DNA of 8,408 nt from Oscillospiraceae bacterium (GTDB lineage Bacteria > Bacillota > Clostridia > Oscillospirales > Ruminococcaceae): positions 1 to 8,408 of the forward strand of contig JAFXOO010000259.1 of NCBI GenBank assembly GCA_017528675.1, in the 5' to 3' direction. Positions 6,416-8,408 of the stretch are shown here, one piece after another; position 1 is the first letter of the stretch; every line of letters starts with the position of its first letter. A program made the position numbers and the translations under genes. The notes under the pieces were generated by a model. The model did not search any database, was not told where the DNA came from, and was given only the letters and a program-made list of their open reading frames with translations.

Positions 6416-6691
6416 TCAACGTCCTTTCTTCCTGACATGATATATTTTACCATGACGACCGGGATTTGTATAGTACCCCCAGGGGTACTTTCCGCTTTTT
6501 TTGATGTGATACTGAAACGATCTGACCGCATCCGAAAGCGCCTGCAAAGCCGTCTGAGCGCTGCTGCCGAAATGATCCGCTGCGGAGATTTTTCCGGCAG
6601 TCTCCGAGAAATCCGCAGCATGCTCTGTCCTCTCGTACAATTCTTTTGCATAGGCATCGAATGAAGTCGCTTTATTTATTGTAGCATACAA
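6416..6691 (-). CDS. Possible small protein or decayed gene upstream of the regulator
   Basis: A 91-codon frame begins at TTG (6691) and ends at TGA (6416-6418). The residues look protein-like (a helical stretch AYAKELYERTEHAADFSETA, then QTALQALSDAVRSFQYHIKK, and a basic end with KYPWGYYTN), and the codon choice matches neighbouring genes. Against it: there is no ATG in the frame, no ribosome binding site before the TTG, and the predicted start of transcription of the upstream promoter (about 6671) falls after the TTG. The frame also reads through the copy-2 operator. The same frame upstream of a TAG at 6716-6714 continues as an open stretch ending KKSFIDKLKHP, so this may be the relic of a longer gene. 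Function unknown. Confidence 0.3.
   Translation of the reverse strand: MYATINKATSFDAYAKELYERTEHAADFSETAGKISAADHFGSSAQTALQALSDAVRSFQYHIKKSGKYPWGYYTNPGRHGKIYHVRKKGR
6444..6488 (-). promoter_or_regulatory. Regulator-proximal promoter with abutting palindromic operator (copy 2)
   Basis: On the minus strand the order is: palindrome GTACCCC-CA-GGGGTAC (plus-strand notation, 6473-6488), directly abutting -35 TATACA (6472-6467), 17-base spacer, then -10 TAAAAT (6449-6444) preceded by TGG, an extended -10. Transcription would start near 6437, about 34 bases before the regulator ATG. A palindrome touching a poor -35 is the usual place for an activator site. The same layout recurs exactly 234 bases upstream. 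Confidence 0.6.
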
Positions 6692-6722
6692 TTCAGAATT
6701 TGTACAGTACCCCTATGGGTGC
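6678..6722 (-). promoter_or_regulatory. Distal promoter with palindromic operator (copy 1)
   Basis: The layout matches the regulator-proximal promoter. An imperfect palindrome GTACCCC-TA-TGGGTGC (plus strand, 6707-6722) abuts -35 TGTACA (6706-6701), followed by a 17-base spacer and -10 TACAAT (6683-6678) preceded by TGC. The block 6697-6724 differs from 6464-6490 at only a few positions, whereas the -10 elements lie outside the conserved block yet keep the same spacing. It could drive the small frame at 6416-6691 or be a second, distal promoter for the regulator. Confidence 0.55.
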
Positions 6723-6769
6723 TTCAGCTTGTCGATAAAGCTCTTTTTCTGGTGCCGGCGCACCGGTGA

Positions 6770-7087
6770 GTGACCCACAGTCAAGGCATCTGTCTGATTG
6801 CACTGACGATGATCCGCATGATCCAGTGTAAAATTTGCCGCAGTGGGCTTGTGCAAAAATCAGATGACATCACACTCTGGTCAATGGGACTGCCTGCATA
6901 TCGTATCCAGAAGGCCCTGAACAAATGGAAGGTTGAACTGCTTGCCGATGATCTGTATCGGTTTACAGATCTGGATGATCCCGATCTGAAGCTGATCCTT
7001 GACTCGTTTGGAATTAAAATACCTGTGAAACTTTTTCATAAAACTGACCTGAAATCACAAATCAAGGATATCAACATGGGTATATGA
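6770..7087 (+). pseudogene. C-terminal remnant of a DDE (IS1634/IS4-like) transposase
   Basis: About 105 codons are open up to TGA at 7085-7087. The sequence SQGICLIALTMIRMIQ matches in pattern the segment (A/G)HFLxCFxALxxxRxxQ near the end of IS1634/IS4-like transposases. It is followed by the family-like C-terminal order: KALNKWKVELLADDLYRFTD, then DPDLKLILDSFGIKIP, then a basic tail. Full-length members have roughly 500-600 residues, so the catalytic part is missing. The frame is closed just upstream by TGA at 6767-6769, and only a GTG without a ribosome binding site is available as start. The similarity is from memory of the family, not a search. A strong terminator follows 30 bases after the stop, as expected for an intact 3' end. 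It is probably nonfunctional. Confidence 0.55.
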
Positions 7088-7117
7088 TAGTGGTGCTATT
7101 TTATCAAAAATATCAAT

Positions 7118-7158
7118 CGGCTATATTGCGTCACTTTTGATGCTATATAGCCGGTTTT
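7118..7158 (+). terminator. Rho-independent terminator after the transposase remnant
   Basis: CGGCTATAT (7118-7126) pairs with ATATAGCCG (7145-7153). After one T/T mismatch, six further pairs (7128-7133 with 7138-7143, one of them G·T) close on a CTTT loop. The stem is followed by G and TTTTCTATT. Confidence 0.8.
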
Positions 7159-7210
7159 CTATTCCTTCACGGCTTGTTTTTGCTTTTTTAAGTGGCAAAC
7201 TTGGGTTATA

Positions 7211-7262
7211 GCGCACTTTCGGGGTGAAAGTCTATTCGCAGTGCGCATGAAGTTGAGTGCGC
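7211..7262. repeat. Short repeat set able to form alternative hairpins
   Basis: GCGCACT (7211-7217) can pair with AGTGCGC at 7240-7246 or with the identical AGTGCGC at 7256-7262. A competing hairpin, ACTTTC (7215-7220) with GAAAGT (7226-7231), overlaps the left arm. The set lies between the transposase terminator and the terminator of the next gene. The rest of the 7088-7336 gap shows only a T-rich stretch near 7170-7190 and the two terminators. Confidence 0.45.
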
Positions 7263-7296
7263 CATTAGATTTTTCCGTTCGATATTTTGACCGGGG

Positions 7297-7330
7297 AAAA
7301 CAAAAGGCAGCGGATCATACCACTGCCTTT
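7297..7330 (-). terminator. Rho-independent terminator of the AT-rich minus-strand gene
   Basis: Read on the minus strand, AAAGGCAG followed by T-G-G (7330-7320) pairs with C-C-G-CTGCCTTT (7313-7303) over a 6-base loop. That makes 11 pairs including one G·T. The tail is TGTTTT (7302-7297). It starts 6 bases past the stop codon. Confidence 0.88.
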
Positions 7331-7336
7331 GAAAAT

Positions 7337-8074
7337 TTATGTTTCATACCAACTTCCAACTATGTTATTCTTCTTATCAAATAGAACAAATTCCTTAGTG
7401 CTTTGCCATACCATTTTTCCAAGGAAGAAGTCATAATCCCATTCATCTGGTTTAGCTGTAACAAGTGCTGAATTAAAAACTATACTTCCATTTTTAGCCT
7501 CAATCCTTAAATAAATCACAGTTTCATTCAAGTTATGGTCAATATTTATTATTGCATTGTATGTTCTGCCTGGATTCCATTTTGTATTCCACACCCAGTT
7601 GTTTCGGTAATCAGCCGCCACTATCATCGATTCAACTTCTTCAAATGGTTTCATATCTATTCCGTAACAATCAGAAATTAGTTTAAGTCCTCTCATAATA
7701 ATATCAAGTGCATCGTGCTTTTTTGAGATCTCACTTTTGCCTGGAAACATTCGATAATCATATAAAATCTTTACTTCAGCTATGCCTTCTAAATCTGTGA
7801 TAGTTCCTGAGCTGTTTTCACTAATACAACAGCTTATTATAACCTTACTAAATGGGTATTGCATATTCTTAAAATGCTTGTATAATAATCTGCTAAAAAA
7901 TGAAGTGATATTCCTTGTCTGCAAACGAAATTCTCTATCTAACAAAAGAACATGGTCACGATAATATTCTTGACAATCGCTAAGATATTTTTCTCTGGTA
8001 TTGTAGCTGCATTCATTAATGCCATAAATAAATGGTTCAAAATTCACCTTGACCGCAATTTCTCTAAGCTTCAT
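7337..8074 (-). CDS. AT-rich orphan gene, protein of unknown function
   Basis: The product is 245 residues from the ATG at 8074. An AGGTGA ribosome binding site lies 5 bases before it, whereas the alternative GTG at 8083 falls inside that site. No signal peptide or membrane segment is seen. The N-terminal half is mixed helical (YSNTREKYLSDC-like region with several Tyr and Cys, then FFSRLLYKHFKNMQYPFSKV). The C-terminal half is rich in Asn, Trp and alternating hydrophobics (NNWVWNTKWNPGRTYNAI, then TVIYLRIEAKNGSIVFNSAL), suggesting beta structure. I do not recognise a family. GC content is roughly one third, clearly below the neighbours, and Ile/Asn/Lys/Tyr use is high, pointing to acquisition by transfer. 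It has its own extended -10 promoter and a strong terminator, so it is a self-contained cassette next to a transposase remnant. An immunity or accessory role would fit but is not shown. Confidence 0.85.
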   Translation of the reverse strand: MKLREIAVKVNFEPFIYGINECSYNTREKYLSDCQEYYRDHVLLLDREFRLQTRNITSFFSRLLYKHFKNMQYPFSKVIISCCISENSSGTITDLEGIAEVKILYDYRMFPGKSEISKKHDALDIIMRGLKLISDCYGIDMKPFEEVESMIVAADYRNNWVWNTKWNPGRTYNAIINIDHNLNETVIYLRIEAKNGSIVFNSALVTAKPDEWDYDFFLGKMVWQSTKEFVLFDKKNNIVGSWYET

Positions 8075-8115
8075 ATAATTCACCTATGATTATTAGTATC
8101 AGTTTTATTTACAAG

Positions 8116-8175
8116 GGGATTGCCTATACTCTTTACCCCTAAATTATACCACACCGCCCCCGAAAAAGCAATCCC
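8116..8175. promoter_or_regulatory. 8-bp inverted repeat bracketing the AT-rich gene's promoter
   Basis: GGGATTGC (8116-8123) and its exact complement GCAATCCC (8168-8175) lie 52 bases apart. The right arm overlaps the -35 box and the left arm lies just after the predicted start of transcription. Two operator half-sites about five helical turns apart would suit repression by looping; this is inference. Confidence 0.4.
8143..8171 (-). promoter_or_regulatory. Extended -10 promoter of the AT-rich gene
   Basis: On the minus strand TTGCTT (8171-8166), a 17-base spacer and a perfect TATAAT (8148-8143) preceded by TGG give an extended -10 promoter. Transcription would start near 8136, about 62 bases before the ATG at 8074. 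Confidence 0.82.
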
Positions 8176-8202
8176 ATTTCCGAGAAATCCGCCCTCCAAA
8201 AA

Positions 8203-8291
8203 CATAGTCATCATCAACAGAAATGCCGTGTTGAAACTATGCAAGAGGGAGAACCGTCATGAACAAACTGTAAACTTTTCGGAAAATCATG
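8203..8291 (+). other. Leader-like segment before the 3' partial gene
   Basis: Nested complementary arms CATAGT (8203-8208)/ACTATG (8236-8241) and CAACA (8215-8219)/TGTTG (8229-8233) precede AGAGGGAG and a four-codon frame, ATG AAC AAA CTG TAA (8259-8273). A second short frame begins at ATG 8289 and stops at a TAG (8322-8324), in the same frame as the ATG at 8337. The segment may be an untranslated leader or a decayed gene start; no convincing promoter is seen here. Confidence 0.25.
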
Positions 8292-8336
8292 AGCATTTTC
8301 TCAAAAACGTCGGTAGTAAAGTAGAAGGGTATTTTC

Positions 8337-8408
8337 ATGGGCGGTCAGACAGGGCAGAAATTTGAATGTAACGATAAGCATATCGACATTCAAAATCGGC
8401 TCAGGGAG
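8337..8408 (+). CDS. N-terminal 24 codons of an unidentified protein (3' end outside window)
   Basis: ATG at 8337 is preceded at good spacing by AGAAGGG (8323-8329) and opens a frame that runs to the window end without a stop. The visible residues begin MGGQTGQKFECNDKHIDI and are followed by QNRLRE. There is no signal peptide in this stretch. It is too short to identify. The frame extends upstream only to a TAG at 8322-8324, so the ATG is the natural start. Confidence 0.5.
   Translation, partial: MGGQTGQKFECNDKHIDIQNRLRE

Noticed and set aside
6364..6657. 97-codon minus-strand frame starting with ATG
   Set aside because: It runs into the regulator's coding sequence in another frame, has no ribosome binding site, and is Arg/Ser-rich like a shadow. 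The overlapping 91-codon frame has more natural codons.
8081..8083. GTG at 8083 as start of the AT-rich gene
   Set aside because: The GTG is part of the AGGTGA ribosome binding site that is well spaced for the ATG at 8074.
8120..8365. 81-codon plus-strand frame
   Set aside because: It begins inside the minus-strand promoter region, has no ribosome binding site and overlaps the better-supported start at 8337.

Overview
The window most likely comes from a cellulosome-forming gut or rumen Firmicute, probably Ruminococcus (R. champanellensis-like). The basis is a secreted leucine-rich-repeat protein ending in a two-repeat dockerin, a Cys-anchored lipoprotein with an Ala/Glu/Thr spacer, Gram-positive ribosome binding sites and extended -10 promoters, and moderately GC-rich coding sequence. 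The genus is inferred from these features; no search was run.

Layout. Positions 1-624 hold the C-terminal part of a plus-strand protein whose visible start is eight 9-residue Glu/Ala/Thr repeats. A strong promoter (694-722) then drives an LRR-dockerin protein (813-1985), closed by a clear intrinsic terminator. The 340-base convergent gap (1986-2325) holds a long hairpin and a GC-rich inverted-repeat cluster. On the minus strand follow a lipoprotein with three related modules (2326-3576), an 89-residue unknown protein (3765-4034) and a 790-residue MalT/LAL-type LuxR regulator (4031-6403). The regulator and the 89-residue gene overlap by 4 bases. The lipoprotein lies 188 bases further on in the same direction, behind a 101-base palindromic element, so the three may form one regulated unit.

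Upstream of the regulator, 6404-6770 carries two copies of one promoter module exactly 234 bases apart. Each has a GTACCCC-type palindrome abutting the -35, a 17-base spacer and an extended -10. A weak 91-codon reading frame lies between and across them. Next come the C-terminal remnant of a DDE transposase with a terminator (6770-7158), then an AT-rich minus-strand gene of unknown function (7337-8074). That gene has its own promoter, bracketed by an 8-base inverted repeat, and its own terminator, and looks recently acquired. The window ends inside the first 24 codons of another plus-strand gene (8337 on).

Together this looks like a cell-surface/cellulosome neighbourhood (repeat protein, dockerin LRR protein, modular lipoprotein) beside a large signal-responsive regulator that may control itself and perhaps the lipoprotein, joined to an accessory segment with a decayed insertion sequence and a low-GC gene. 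The most unusual signals are the duplicated promoter-operator module and the palindromic element before the lipoprotein gene.
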